Below are positions 52,501-59,979 of a stretch of DNA of 64,000 bases, in pieces. The position numbers and the translations under genes are program-made. The DNA comes from Lineus longissimus. Lineage: Eukaryota > Nemertea > Pilidiophora > Heteronemertea > Lineidae. Where the stretch lies: positions 22,912,646 through 22,976,645 of the forward strand of contig NC_088311.1 of NCBI RefSeq assembly GCF_910592395.1. Direction: 5' to 3'. Position 1 is the stretch's first letter, and every line of letters begins with the position of its first letter. A model generated the notes under the pieces. That model worked only from the letters and a program-made list of their open reading frames with translations. It was not told the origin of the DNA and made no database searches.

Positions 52501-54120
52501 CTTTTACTTTATCCCAACCAATTCTCTTCTTACATTCCCTTTCAGAGAATGTATAGAATAGTACACAGTATAGAGCTAGTTTCTCCTAATCATTCTGCCA
52601 AAGAAATGGTGACGGTTCTAAAGAAAAGACAATTTGAAAAGTTGTTCACCAAGGAGACACGGGTAGGTTGGACATCTCTGATAGCTGTGGTTGACGTGGG
52701 TTTTTTAGACTTTGACACTTGAGAATATAAACAAGGCTGTAAACTGGACGGTCAGTGAAGTCAATATACACTACAATAATTATGCACATAAAAAAAGATA
52801 CGCAAATATTCCAAATGACCAAGAAAAAATAGGAAAACTCCTGGACAAAACCACAACAAGATATAGCGAGTCGTAGGACTGACTGCATGGACGTGCGTGG
52901 AATCATCACGACACTTCAGGGAAGGTGACACAATTATTATTTCGTAGATAACTGGCGGTTTATCTTTTCTAGAGTGCGACAGTGCACAAGGAAGCACCTC
53001 CGAAAAGCAAGGGAAAACTCTTTGACCTTAGCAACCAACTAATCTGGTAAGACCCTTGCAAACCTAGGTAGATCAGGGTGAGGAAAAAAATATTTGTGGA
53101 CTTAGAAATTTTTTCATAAAAATTCAAAATTCTGAAAATTTTCAAAGTCAAAACTTTTTTGGACTGATGATGTCTCTTCATTTTGAGCAGTCAGCGGTCT
53201 CGAGCTTCCATGCCATAGAAAATCATCTCATGCTGATCCGGCGACTCGGACCGGTCACTCAGTCGTTTTTCTTATTATAACTAGCACCCCATTGACCACA
53301 ATGACTTTACTTCTGAAAAATCTTCCTTCCTTCCAGGCTTCGGCGCCAGCAACCGGCATCTCCTCAAACTAAAGCCATAACGAAATCTACAGAGTCGATA
53401 GCAATATTAAGTAAAGCAACGCAGACCTCATCACGTGAAAGCCCTGAAGAAAACTTCAGCGAGATCTTCCTACATCAGTTAGACAGTGATAACGAATACA
53501 TTGAAATGGATGAAATCATGAAGGATTGGCCTGAAAACTGGGAAACACAGTTTAGGCGGACAGAGGAAAGACAAGGGGCTGACCCTGATGGTTTTCCTTA
53601 TTATAAGAATGACACATTTTCTTTAGAGGATGAGGAAAATTCTTGTTTCAGTGCAGCGCGGGTGGGTGGGGGTAGGGAACTAAGTGGTAGGAAAAGTACT
53701 GATCCTCACGAAGGACCCTCGGAGACACCGAATGGCAGGGACAGCGACATAGTGATTTCTCCACGTGGCGGCTCAATTGGGACAAGCACAAACTCAACAG
53801 AAACTGCGCCAAAGCGACACAGGCACAAGAAGTTAAGCTCAAGCAGTACCTTGAGTGGTGGAAAGGAAAAGCGAGCAAAATCTACCTTAACCAAAGAAAA
53901 ATCTGCTGCGATTCGGAATGGTATATTGAGAAGGAAAGAAGACAAGCGGACTATGGATGGTGTGAGCAAGGAAGACTTGGTTAAGATGTGGAGAAAGGCG
54001 GAATACGAATACAGCAAGGAGATCAAGAGACTCAAAGACGAAAAGGATTTACTGCAAATAAAGTTAAATGCCTTGTCCGAATTAGATGCAAAAGAATTCA
54101 CAGACTGTCATTGGGTGTAG
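13185..54120 (+). CDS. grin3-like: GluN3-like NMDA-type ionotropic glutamate receptor subunit, nine exons
   Basis: Join 13185..13559, 45629..46245, 46556..47591, 49555..49706, 51582..51732, 51921..52211, 52546..52662, 52973..53046, 53337..54120: 3,597 nt, 1,198 residues plus stop. All introns are GT..AG and every phase matches. Domains by residue: signal peptide about 1-20; amino-terminal domain to about 400; S1 402-552; M1 570-589; re-entrant M2 about 609-625; M3 636-662 with SYTANIASY at 651-659; S2 677-820; M4 about 823-845; cytoplasmic tail with a predicted coiled coil at 1150-1188. Ligand-site residues S525, R530 and D737 and the disulfide pair C752/C806 fall where this family has them. 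The pore apex reads LFGHT (619-623), with Gly at the site that is Asn in GluN1/GluN2, as in vertebrate GluN3. The M1-M3 linkers (EWNSPFGL, KTPKSW) and the HSI-containing segment after M4 also resemble GluN3. Family role: glycine- or glutamate-gated cation channel subunit at the plasma membrane. The ligand is inferred from class, not shown. Confidence 0.9.
13560..19855. other. Receptor intron 1, first part: no further gene seen
   Basis: AT-rich, stops in all frames, many TACATGTA palindromes, one 23-bp duplication. No coding-like exon. Confidence 0.55.
16061..16106. repeat. Perfect 23-bp tandem duplication
   Basis: CGATTGCCCGGTTCACGATC plus CAT is repeated twice with no change. Confidence 0.9.
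19858..19917. repeat. Dispersed repeat copy A
   Basis: CGAATATCAGGGTCAGTTGT, then ATGCCCC and CCGCACACATCA. Related to 56299-56360. Confidence 0.5.
20512..20660. repeat. Dispersed repeat family, copy 1
   Basis: CATTCTCCAAAGCAG, then TCTCTGCCA, AGTTTCCATG, GTGTAATCAGA and CAGATTC..ACTCACTT are shared with 42097-42250 in the same order and orientation. It lies just beyond the 3' end of the GPCR. Confidence 0.65.
20947..22095 (-). CDS. Intronless class A (rhodopsin-family) GPCR, neuropeptide-receptor type, nested in receptor intron 1
   Basis: One uninterrupted 382-codon frame. Residues 1-20 form a signal peptide (IVILLLMAACIVIG). The N-terminal domain carries sequons N49, N56 and, outside it, N255 and N337. 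Seven hydrophobic segments follow: TM1 about 97-123 with GN at 113-114; TM2 with LAAYD (D142 = 2.50); TM3 with C175/C178 and ERF at 199-201 in place of DRY; TM4 219-240; ECL2 Cys249; TM5 261-285; TM6 303-327 with P321 but Ser319 where CWxP has Trp; TM7 343-366 with NFFVY (358-362) in place of NPxxY. A short helix 8 and a CC pair end the protein. ERF plus NFFVY resembles the expanded FMRFamide/peptide-receptor-like families of invertebrates. The ligand is unknown. ATG context is AAAGAATGA. Confidence 0.93.
   Translation of the reverse strand: MNPCIVILLLMAACIVIGSSADAVTTSADIPSQSAASIGAITKSALQRNETVGTLNCTNEVHNTGMCGYKLWQPNYWALVIESKIHWHLYAGKWGKMLRIFFLPLCFFLGFTGNILSFSITVSVKLRKTSYSSFLATLAAYDTFALTVRFLGYINFMAIFDDVDIHIALTTDISCVLCELLVTSVHIICSWLIVLVALERFIIITFPITGRNICTKRAANLQICFIHVCALILQCYHLWATRYMPGIGCAMEEQNQSLNYLLAGIPFIAPVGLTCILSIGTIASITCRPKMERNSGKDLNARKVTNMLLAVSCSFLLLSVPNILLGQIIQFYPQYYNETSVPYMNIFDLLWTVNYSINFFVYILCGSDIRNEFIRLVCCRRK
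23552..23616. mobile_element. Partial copy of the palindromic MITE
   Basis: GAAATATCTCAGG, then AAAAGGATGCTACTACGCGC and TTTAATCTCT match the arm of the element at 26434-26587 with several substitutions. Confidence 0.6.
24453..24560 (-). mobile_element. 5S rRNA-like SINE remnant
   Basis: The - strand reads GGAAGTTAAGCAACGTTGAG then CGCGGTCA and CTTTGGATCGGTGAC, which matches the internal-promoter part of 5S rRNA (GAAGyTAAGCA...CTTGGATgGGTGACC). It is preceded by GCCCAGTGGTTGGCGCG, which resembles a tRNA box A region. Too short and diverged for a functional 5S gene. Confidence 0.65.
26057..26072. repeat. Poly-G run of 16
   Basis: An uninterrupted homopolymer. Two poly-C runs of 12 occur at 23853-23864 and 33624-33635. 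The exact lengths are prone to sequencing error. Confidence 0.9.
26434..26587. mobile_element. Palindromic MITE with long terminal inverted repeats
   Basis: The left arm AAAGGATTCTATTATGCGCT (about 26450-26469) recurs inverted at about 26541-26560, and flanking AAATGTCT / AGACATTT extends the arms. Total about 154 bp. A related half-element lies at 23552-23616. The open frame across it is a by-product of the palindrome. Confidence 0.75.
26632..26995 (-). mobile_element. 364-bp MITE, copy 2, in receptor intron 1
   Basis: Reverse-complement copy of 10441-10804 with the same terminal inverted repeats. TA occurs immediately outside GCATTCC and GGAATGC at both ends, consistent with a TA target-site duplication as made by Tc1/mariner-type transposases. 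Confidence 0.85.
27000..30580. other. Receptor intron 1: no supported gene
   Basis: Open frames of 145 codons (28757-28320, -) and 128 codons (28968-29354, +) are present, but neither shows a domain or splice logic. Confidence 0.5.
29795..29846. repeat. Perfect 26-bp tandem duplication
   Basis: ACTGCGACGGGAAGCTTTCA plus TCAAGG occurs twice in tandem without change. Confidence 0.9.
30582..30762. repeat. Tandem duplication, period about 108 bp
   Basis: GATGACAG.TTCCAAGTTGA, then GAGATTCT and GAAGCTATTGGC.TCGTGTCCC (with CAAAGC in the first copy) occur at 30582-30657 and 30690-30762. Confidence 0.7.
31611..31643. repeat. Member of an ATGCAAAAATCGCAT repeat family
   Basis: CAATGCAAAAATCGCATTCC followed by GTGCGAAATCGCG. 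Related copies lie at 36491-36555, 36681-36721 and 37899-37980, in both orientations, with GGGTGCAGT and AACAAAGCAC shared by the 36.5- and 37.9-kb copies. Confidence 0.5.
32294..32333. repeat. Small tandem of CTTCGTATCCAG
   Basis: CTTCGTATCCAG, TCGTATCCAG and CTTCGTATCCAG lie in close succession. Confidence 0.7.
32671..32865. repeat. Dispersed repeat family 3, copy 1
   Basis: Blocks CATT.TTTTGC, GCAGTT.AA.GAATTC, CAATTGTCTTA, GGTTATC.GGGCAAATCTT, ATAACATC and CTTTCATGGGA are shared in order with 50011-50195. Confidence 0.6.
34148..34216. repeat. (GAT)n microsatellite
   Basis: GATGAT and GACGAT triplets with a few interruptions; gives a poly-His/poly-Ile spurious frame on the other strand. 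Confidence 0.9.
34768..35395. repeat. 79/80-bp minisatellite, six good copies plus decayed copies
   Basis: The anchor AGAGGATGGGCTCTGTGCGG occurs at 34811, 34891, 34971, 35050, 35129 and 35208, giving periods of 80, 80, 79, 79, 79. Two subtypes alternate: CTCAATGCAATCTCCGCC and TTAAACGCAATCCCCGCC. Decayed units continue to about 35395. It lies in receptor intron 1. Confidence 0.95.
35448..35655. repeat. Second tandem repeat, period 88-90 bp, three copies
   Basis: GGT.TGTA.TGGTCGCTTCAA followed by .AGCAATTA recurs at 35448, 35536 and 35626. It follows the 79-bp array directly but is unrelated in sequence. Confidence 0.7.
36491..36721. repeat. ATGCAAAAATCGCAT family, two members
   Basis: AGTGCGATTTTTGTATTGTT with GGGTGCAGTG is at about 36501-36531, and ATGCAAAAATCGCAT with GCGAAAATCGCG is at 36681-36721. 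The two are in opposite orientations, so the pair may be arms of a decayed inverted-repeat element. Confidence 0.5.
37350..37980. repeat. CpG-rich decayed inverted-repeat element
   Basis: The segment is rich in GCGTTAT/ATAACGC and GCGTAATAC/GTATTACGC motifs that face each other (about 37470-37550 against 37780-37820), and it ends with the ATGCGATTTTTGCATTGTT core shared with 36.5 kb. No open frame of note. The boundaries are uncertain. Confidence 0.4.
39226..40590. repeat. Three decayed copies of a dispersed repeat
   Basis: GTAATTGCTTTGTGGT..G, GATGGC.GG.TATTGATGG and GGCCTGGCTTTCA-like blocks occur at 39226-39310, 40020-40175 and 40478-40590, all in the same orientation. Confidence 0.55.
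40252..40305. repeat. (TTG)n/(CTG)n microsatellite
   Basis: TTG triplets change to about seven CTG triplets, then return to TTG. Confidence 0.9.
40591..45628. other. Receptor intron 1, last part: no supported gene
   Basis: No coding-like frame except two short Ser/Lys-rich ones (43796-44062 and 44181-44423, +) without recognisable domains. One dispersed repeat at 42097-42250. Confidence 0.5.
42097..42250. repeat. Dispersed repeat family, copy 2, with GCC microsatellite
   Basis: Same blocks as 20512-20660; this copy contains a pure CCG run at about 42213-42229. Confidence 0.65.
45629..46245 (+). CDS. grin3-like: GluN3-like exon 2: amino-terminal domain
   Basis: The acceptor TTCCAG precedes 45629 and the frame opens in phase 0. 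The exon is 617 nt and ends with two bases of an Arg codon at TTCAG|GTTAGT. It encodes residues 126-331, with the alternating beta/alpha pattern of a Venus-flytrap lobe (RHLSIIVDKSY, KVIVVFLPLFLLKRLV, GWFIANH, GTIGIQRLAVP) and N-glycosylation sequons (for example NHT and NNS). In this family this region controls subunit assembly. Confidence 0.88.
46556..47591 (+). CDS. grin3-like: GluN3-like exon 3: end of amino-terminal domain, S1, M1, M2 pore loop, M3
   Basis: The largest pre-tail exon (1,036 nt) lies between acceptor TTTCAG and donor ATG|GTAGGT. It completes Arg331 and encodes residues 331-676. S1 runs from RRLRVVTNLVSPFV and contains YGAIVNGRWNGLVYDL, FSITKSRLYVIDFS (S525, R530) and SILVRKKEAPTPI. 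M1 is WLMIALSAVIAAIAMAVLEW. The pore loop holds SSMNTVWAVLFGHT. M3 ends SYTANIASYIAGK, a variant of the near-invariant SYTANLAAF gate. GINDPM leads into S2. The order and spacing match NMDA receptors, closest to the GluN3 class. Confidence 0.95.
47670..48085. repeat. Degenerate GAT-rich minisatellite in receptor intron 3
   Basis: A unit of about 65 bp recurs about five times: GTCAGCAT, an A-rich stretch, TTTGTGATA or TTCGTGATA, then ATGATGATTATGATCAC and AAACAATC. Copies are diverged. Confidence 0.7.
49555..49706 (+). CDS. grin3-like: GluN3-like exon 4: start of S2
   Basis: A short exon of 152 nt that is easy to miss. The acceptor TTTTTCTACAG precedes CTTCTGGAA and the donor is CTGAC|GTAGGT. 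It reads residues 677-726 (LLEKSFNVAVYKGHAVNDFL and onward to CSTQIPISML) plus two bases of Thr727. It starts in phase 0, continuing from NDPM of exon 3, and its final two bases are completed by the first base of exon 5. The content fits the S2 segment between the end of M3 and the xDAxxxD motif. No long ORF marks it, so the evidence is splice sites, phase and family alignment. Confidence 0.88.
50011..50195. repeat. Dispersed repeat family 3, copy 2 (receptor intron 4)
   Basis: Same order and orientation of blocks as 32671-32865, with substitutions and small indels. Confidence 0.6.
50650..50892 (+). mobile_element. tRNA-derived SINE with (ATT)n tail, in receptor intron 4
   Basis: The head has RNA polymerase III box A TAGCGCAGTGG (50657-50667) and box B GGTTCGACTCC (50700-50710). 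The body contains AAAGCGCTTTGAGCGAG and ends GCGCTATATAAAAGACTC then ATTATTATTAT, the conserved SINE 3' tail seen in many marine animals. The acceptor stem does not pair, so it is not a functional tRNA gene. Confidence 0.85.
51582..51732 (+). CDS. grin3-like: GluN3-like exon 5: S2 ligand-binding core
   Basis: 151 nt between acceptor CTCGCAG and donor GAG|GTAGGT. It reads SGEIDAYLDDTPVLTYA, then KCVLRMAGRQFGADGYG and LGFKKNSPLE, the classic iGluR S2 signature (Asp737 aligns with the amine-binding Asp; GYGLGFKKNSP is the family GYGIGLxKNSP motif). C752 is the first partner of the S2 disulfide. Reading on into the intron meets a stop after eight codons, so intron retention would truncate the protein. 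Confidence 0.93.
51921..52211 (+). CDS. grin3-like: GluN3-like exon 6: end of S2 and M4
   Basis: 291 nt in phase 0 from acceptor TTTTTTCAG to donor CAG|GTAAGT. It encodes YSGYIEDLRRQFF and VPCVVPNK (C806, second half of the S2 disulfide), KHLAGIFVMISVGVIASLFL as M4, and then EHVVFKYTIPYLRR, which resembles the post-M4 segment of GluN3 (an EH followed by basic residues and a KSSW stretch). Confidence 0.94.
52546..52662 (+). CDS. grin3-like: GluN3-like exon 7: proximal cytoplasmic tail
   Basis: 117 nt, phase 0 at both ends, between acceptor CCCTTTCAG and donor CGG|GTAGGT. It reads RMYRIVHSIELVSPN and continues basic (VLKKRQFEKLFTKETR). The opening resembles the segment after M4 in vertebrate GluN3A, where a short basic amphipathic stretch follows the membrane exit. 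Confidence 0.85.
52973..53046 (+). CDS. grin3-like: GluN3-like exon 8: cytoplasmic tail
   Basis: 74 nt between acceptor TTTTCTAG and donor CTG|GTAAGA, reading SATVHKEAPPKSKGKLFDLS then NQLI and two bases of Trp938. It starts in phase 0 and ends with two bases, which exon 9 completes. The splice sites and phase chain are good, but the exon is short and the tail is poorly conserved, so it is less certain than exons 2-7. An alternative acceptor lies two bases downstream but would break the frame. Confidence 0.75.
53337..54120 (+). CDS. grin3-like: GluN3-like exon 9: distal cytoplasmic tail with coiled coil and stop
   Basis: 784 nt from acceptor CCTTCCAG to TAG at 54118-54120. It encodes an acidic, Ser/Thr-rich, low-complexity tail (residues 938-1198) with basic clusters (KRHRHKK, GGKEKRAK) and ends in a helical, heptad-like stretch (EDLVKMWRKAEYEYSKEIKR and RLKDEKDLLQIKLNALSEL). 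Vertebrate GluN3A likewise ends in a Glu/Leu-rich coiled-coil segment. The last residues are DCHWV, which is not a classical PDZ ligand. No AATAAA signal is clear in the next few hundred bases; an ATTAAA lies near 54992. Confidence 0.87.
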
Positions 54121-55529
54121 CATAATATTGCATATTTTTTATCAGCTCAGTATTAGCAAGTATGTATTACGACCACATACTTAGTATTAGGAACACATTT
54201 TGGTGGAGTAATTTAGAAATTCTTACAAGGGAGACTGGGTAGTTAGGTTTATAAGGACCTAACTGACGGCTCCATTATGCCAGTATACGCCTCCCTTGTT
54301 TCTTGGGAGGGGGTCCGGTGAGGAGTTGGGAGAGACTCAACCTCTGTCACTTAGTCTTTCGCGGTCGTGGCGTCTTGTAAAAATATTTTGAGATGGTCTG
54401 TTATTCACTTTGATGAGTATATATCCGAAGTCTCAGGTTGTGGTTTCTTCATATTCACGATAAATGTACAATCTATTCCCATCAGAGTGAGTAGTTAGAT
54501 CATCAACCAGTTACGAAAGTAAAGGTTAGAGTCGAGGTGATACATATTTTTCTCAAGCTAGTACTTCCCTGGGAATTCTTGTAAGGTGTTTCGAGTTTTT
54601 TCAAGATCCTCCATTTGAATTTGTATATCAGACAAGCAAGCCAAACTAATAATGCTGAAACAACGAATTGAGTAAATTTATGGTAAATACGCGTATAGAA
54701 GGAGCGTGTTCCTGGGGTGGATTCTATGCTGTCCTATGCGTCCCTAATCAAAGATAGTTTAAAAAGAGTTCAACAGGCTTTATTGTCTTTTTTTCATCCA
54801 AAATTTGTTTTACATGAAGATCATCATACAATCATATGGCGGCATCTAATACATTTTTATACACTGTTTGCATGTACATAAACATGGCATGTATGTATAC
54901 AGTGTATAGAAAGAACTTTCTCCATCTATATATGCATCCTTACTGATTCCAATAACATTATAAGGGTTATTATAATTATGGATAAGTAGCTATTAAAAAA
55001 TGGTACCGCAGCTTTTTCTGTTTTCTTGTGTTAGTTCTCCTCCAGGAAGCTAGGATATGATACAGAAAGAATGCAGATATGATCTAATATAGTATTGTAT
55101 AAACACCAGAAGAACATGCAAATGCACTGGGTCATGTAGTAAAAGAATAACTATCGAACTGACATTACTCCATTTATTTATTTACTGATTTATGAACGCA
55201 AAGTTTTTCTTGCGTTCAACTCCAATTTCTATCATGTATCATGGTTTTCATCGTCAACCGCGTTGTTTATCAAAACACATAAAATGTTGTTGTTGTGGGG
55301 TAAAAAATACTCGAACAGACCTTTGTATGTTTGTGTTGATTTGGTTTGGTGTTGATATTTATTGAAAGGTTCCAGGTTCTGCAAGACTCGAGCACTGAGG
55401 TACCAGTGTTCTCCCAGTGTCTCTCACAGTGAGAATTTTGCCCCTGTAAGAGTTTATGTTTTCTTTGTAATGCCTCAGTCTCCGCTGCTAATCAGCTGCA
55501 CGACTAGAAAATGCTAAATGGAATAGTTT
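54121..55529. other. Probable 3' UTR and intergenic DNA
   Basis: AT-rich, no open frame of note. The end of the receptor transcript is not fixed; ATTAAA near 54992 is a weak candidate signal. Confidence 0.45.
54240..54266 (+). other. Short hairpin in the probable 3' UTR of the receptor gene
   Basis: TAGTTAGGT, then TTATAAGG, then ACCTAACTGA form a stem of about 8 bp about 120 nt after the stop codon. Could be chance. Confidence 0.3.
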
Positions 55530-56298
55530 TGCCATCATCATGATATTGTCATTACCATGTCCATTACTCAATCTCAATAATCTCATAATCTCATAATCGC
55601 CATTCACTTTGCCAACATCACTCCAATCGACACCATATCTATCATCGTCATTATCATCATCATTGTCATCATTGTCACGATCGTTATCATTATCATCATC
55701 AGTAAGGTCTTCAGTGTGGTAGTACATAGTCCTATGTATATTAGCATCATCATCATTAGTCATCGCCATCATTACACCTGTACCATTGATAGAGGCATCA
55801 TCATCATCATCATCATCATCCTCGTCGTCGTCGTCGTCGGCATCATCGTTATCATCATCATCTTCATCATCGTCATCAAGATTATCATCATTATAGTCAT
55901 TACCGGCATGTGTTCATCAGCATCATAGTCATTACCGGCATGTGTTCATCAGCATCGCCATAGCCATAGCCATTTCCATGGCCATCATCATAATCTTAGT
56001 CTTCTCATCCATAACCATCGTCATCGCGATTAACACAAGCATCAACCTTTCCATGCTCATTTATCATCAACATCCGGGCCGATTAACCCAATCGTCAGCA
56101 TGTCCTTGGTCATCCTCATCATCGCCTCCATATACCTATTGTCAGCATCATTACCATATACATCGGTGTTATCTTCTATAGCCGTTGCTTACATTATTGT
56201 CATCACCATAAGCTTTTCATGGCCATCATCATAATCATTTTCATTTCACTGAAGTCGTTATTTTCATCTATATGTACTGGTGGCATCATTCCCACCAT

Positions 56299-56360
56299 CC
56301 GCGAATACCAAGGTCAGTTGTATGCTCCCCTCTTCCCACACATGAAAGGCCCGCTACAGC
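56299..56360. repeat. Dispersed repeat copy B
   Basis: CGAATACCAAGGTCAGTTGT, then ATGCTCCCC and CCCACACATGA match 19858-19917 in the same orientation. Confidence 0.5.
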
Positions 56361-56395
56361 TCAGGGTGCATTCCTACTAGCCCAGAGGGAATTTT

Positions 56396-56462
56396 CCTTT
56401 AGCTCGGTCGGTAGAGTGGTCGTCATGTAAGCCAGTGGGCTTCAAACTCTGCTGGTACCTTT
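56396..56462 (+). mobile_element. tRNA-like SINE head remnant
   Basis: TTAGCTCGGTCGGTAGAG resembles a tRNA D-arm/box A, and GGGCTTCAAACTCTG, about 40 nt further, is a decayed box B. No complete cloverleaf. Confidence 0.45.
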
Positions 56463-56829
56463 GTGGTTTTCCTCTGTTACAATTATCATGGTCATCAGTA
56501 ACGTTACATGTATTTCATTTGCCATACCGTCCTCTTGATCTAGCTACCATTGTCAGCATCATTACTCAGCATATCCATTGCCATTATCATATTGTTGTTG
56601 CCATCATCATCATCATCACCATCACAATACGGTCATCTCAACAGATAATTCACTGCCGACATCATCAATAACAACACTATCATCATGACTAACACCACCA
56701 TCATTATCATTATCACAAACATTAACATTAACGGTTCCATTACCATTACCATGGCCATCGTCGACAAATCGTGTTGTCATTCAGTCATTGTCGTTGATGT
56801 AATTATCGTCAGCATCACTATTCCAGCAT

Positions 56830-58610
56830 TTTAAAACAATCCTGGCCGCGTCTTCTTGATTTATCCGTTCCAGCTAACAGTCCAAGGTTATGAAAATGAT
56901 ATGTTTTTTAGGCTTCTACGTGTTAAGAGGATTTTCATCCCCCAAGCATTTACGGGATTTTCGAAAGCATAATTTAGAGAGTATTCCATGTCAATTGCTG
57001 CGGCACCGGTGTGCTCATCAAATAGGCCAATCACGAAGCCCTATTTGGGTTAGTTCCGGTCAGTTTTGCTTTCAGACATGTTGACCCGTTGGTTGTGAAG
57101 TATGTGCATGGAGTGTAGACTACTGATGACCTTATGTAGGATTTGGTCTGGAGATGTTACTTTTGACTTAATCACGTGATCGTAGCTTCTCCAAGATGGA
57201 AATTTTGTAATTATGGCCCTGTATAAGATATACATCTCGTTGTACTTTCATCTTCATATTGTAGAAAATATATCATTTTAGAAGATGCACTGTAAATTTT
57301 TCTGTAAATATGTAAATATGTAAAAACACATGTAGTTTCAAAGGTTTATAGACACCGGTTTACGTCAAGGAGAATCTGCAAACCTATTTGGTGGAATTCA
57401 CAAACAAAATGCATGCATTACTGCAACGCAATGTTAAAACCAGATGCAGGACCACGGCAGATTGACGTATACATTACGGACGTGATTTGAACAAAGAATG
57501 ACAGACATGTGGTATTCGACTCGATGACTCAACGACGCGATGGCTTAACCCTCGCTGACGGTAGTTGATAAAGCTTGGAATCAGTGAAACCTTGGAACCA
57601 GTGATAAACCTTGGAATCAGTCCTAAAAATGCATAAAAACATGAAATAATGCCATTCGAACCTAACGTGGTTACGAATCAACATTTGGAGCTTATTCTTA
57701 CATGATCAGATCGGAATTTTATCGTAATTTAGAAATCTGTCGCATATCCGATTCAATAGTCTATATTTTAGAACAACCCAGTTGTACCTCGCCTCCAGTG
57801 TACAGTACTGATCTCCCAAATATGGGAAGACACGCCCACCACACACCCATAATATGGACCAATAGCGCTCCGCTTATAAATACGCCACCACCACGCGGGG
57901 CCTATTTGAACTACGGATCGGTCTGTTCATACAGGGTGATACAGAGAAAATTGGGGGCCTGTCATGCATTATGCATGGATAAGGTTGACGACTATGTCTA
58001 GACCTAATTGTCTATGATTGACTGATATTTTATAACAAACGATGAATAAAAGAAGCCTAGTCATGTATGTTTATTACCGAAGTTTGCGGATGAAAATTTC
58101 CTTCGCCGTGAGCGATTTCTTACATCTTCCAGTACGCATCGAGGGATGCAGAGATCTTTGTGACGTCACCAGTTCTAAGCGGTTTTTTTATTCACGTGTG
58201 TGTTTGTCCTATGATCTCGTGCATCTAGTACCGAGCATAATACTTTATCGTCTATGGAATACAAAACAATCATAAAAACTAATTTTTGCTTCCATTGAAG
58301 AGAAATAAAATATTTTAACGACCACAGCATATTGCCAATTGATGACGTCATCCTCCACATTAAAAATGTTGGCTTCTGAACTAACTGGCAAATTGCTATC
58401 AATAAAGTCAGCTGGGACGAGACTGTCAGTTGGGAGGGTATAAATCGTGGAAGGAACGCACCCGGTTTCCCGCGCTATTTGCACAGTGATTCCATGGTTT
58501 ACATTGAATATTCCAAGGTTTATCAGTGTTTCCAAGGTTTCACTAATTCCATACTTTATCAACTACCCTCGCTGACATGATATCGACTGAGCACCCTGAG
58601 AGAACCTTGC
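56830..58610. other. Intergenic, no gene seen
   Basis: Open frames up to 105 codons with no domain, leader or splice context. Confidence 0.5.
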
Positions 58611-58619
58611 GGTGCATTA

Positions 58620-58945
58620 TCAAATGACAGATCCATTGTGTATTGTGACAGATACACTGTGGTGTATGACAGATACACCGTTAATTTGTTGTTACAGATA
58701 CACTGTGTATTGTGACAGATACACTGTGTATTGTGACAGATACACTGTGTATGACAGATCCATTGTGTATTGTGACAGATACACTGTGGTGTATGACAGA
58801 TACACCGTTAATTTGTTGTTACAGATACACTGTGTATTGTGACAGATACACTGTGTATTGTGACAGATACACTGTGTATGACAGATCCATTGTGTAGGGA
58901 TTGTATTGTGCCAGATACAATGTGTATTGTCACAGATAAAGCACT
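58620..58945. repeat. Nested satellite: 21/22-bp monomers in a 127-bp higher-order unit
   Basis: Monomers read GTGTATTGTGACAGATACACT. The block starting GATCCATTGTGTATTGTG begins at 58630, 58757 and 58884, so the higher-order period is exactly 127 bp. The first two blocks appear identical base for base; the third is cut short. Confidence 0.95.
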
Positions 58946-59579
58946 GTTGAAAACTATTATACATGCATCTGCCTGGTTACAAAATTGTTTGCTTGCTTAA
59001 CATGTCGATTACATAAACAATGTATATGCCATTTTCTATTGGCGTACTTTGAACGACGTTACATGTTTGTTCATTTAGCTCGTTTCAACATTTACATACT
59101 GGTACTTCTCCGCGCTGGTCCCGGTCGCACAATTGAAGATTCAACTTGTTTTTTTATCTTTTTCAAAAATGTGCGTACAAACTAAGGTGTCGATAGGTTT
59201 TTGAAAATGTAGAAAATGCACATTAGAATAAAAGTATTAGCTGTGTGTGGTATCAATCTGGGGTTTCAAGCAGGAACAGCCGGTGATTTCGGAGTCTGTA
59301 ATTGGGTGGCAGTCGGAAGAAAACAGCAACGATCCGGCAACTCCTCGCTTTACCCCCAGTGCGAAATATCACTGACAACAACAAACTGTAATGTACAACA
59401 TTGCTCTTAATATTGATAACTTTTCATTCAATATAATGATCGGCAAAAGAATTGTTTAAATAAAGTATAATACTAAGTAGTTAGTTGTTAATTATTCCAG
59501 TTGACAAAGTTGACCAAAACAGGTGTGATCTGCACACATAGCGGGTGATCCCACACGCGACGAGCTCGCCTTGGCACGG

Positions 59580-59690
59580 ATATAATAATAATAATAACAA
59601 TAATAATAATGAAATAATATACCATATTTTAAAGTGCTTCAATCCACGTAAAAAACATGCTCTGAAGCACCGTACATTATGTGAGAAATA
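59580..59690 (-). mobile_element. Possible SINE 3' tail with (ATT)n
   Basis: On the - strand GAAGCACTTTAAAATATGGT leads into ATTATTATT repeats, a decayed version of the tail at 50850-50892. The AAT microsatellite itself is at 59580-59620. Confidence 0.4.
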
Positions 59691-59979
59691 GGCCTACAAA
59701 AAATATTATTAAAAGGGCAAATTGTAGTAATTACTGAAAAAGAATTAATGCTATTTTAAATGTCCATATAGAATTATAAAAGATTGATGAAACAATTAGT
59801 AAAACATTAGAATAAAAGTCCAAGAGATAAGCTTGTTTAAAAAAATAAGAAATAAAAAATAAAAATATTACTATGCAATACCATCAATCTAGGGAAACTG
59901 ACACGAATGATTGCAATTCAATCTATTCAAGGTTGTCAGAGAGCTCTGCGTGAGAAAGCCCCTGATACGCAAACTTCTA

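Larger units (their letters stand above)
55530..56820. repeat. 1.3-kb ATC/CAT-rich low-complexity region
   Basis: Dense CAT, ATC and CGT triplets with several pure runs (for example about 55796-55846). A 30-bp unit (CATAGTCATTACCGGCATGT plus GTTCATCAGC) is duplicated at about 55890-55954. A tRNA-like remnant and a dispersed-repeat copy interrupt the region. It lies between the convergent genes. Confidence 0.9.
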
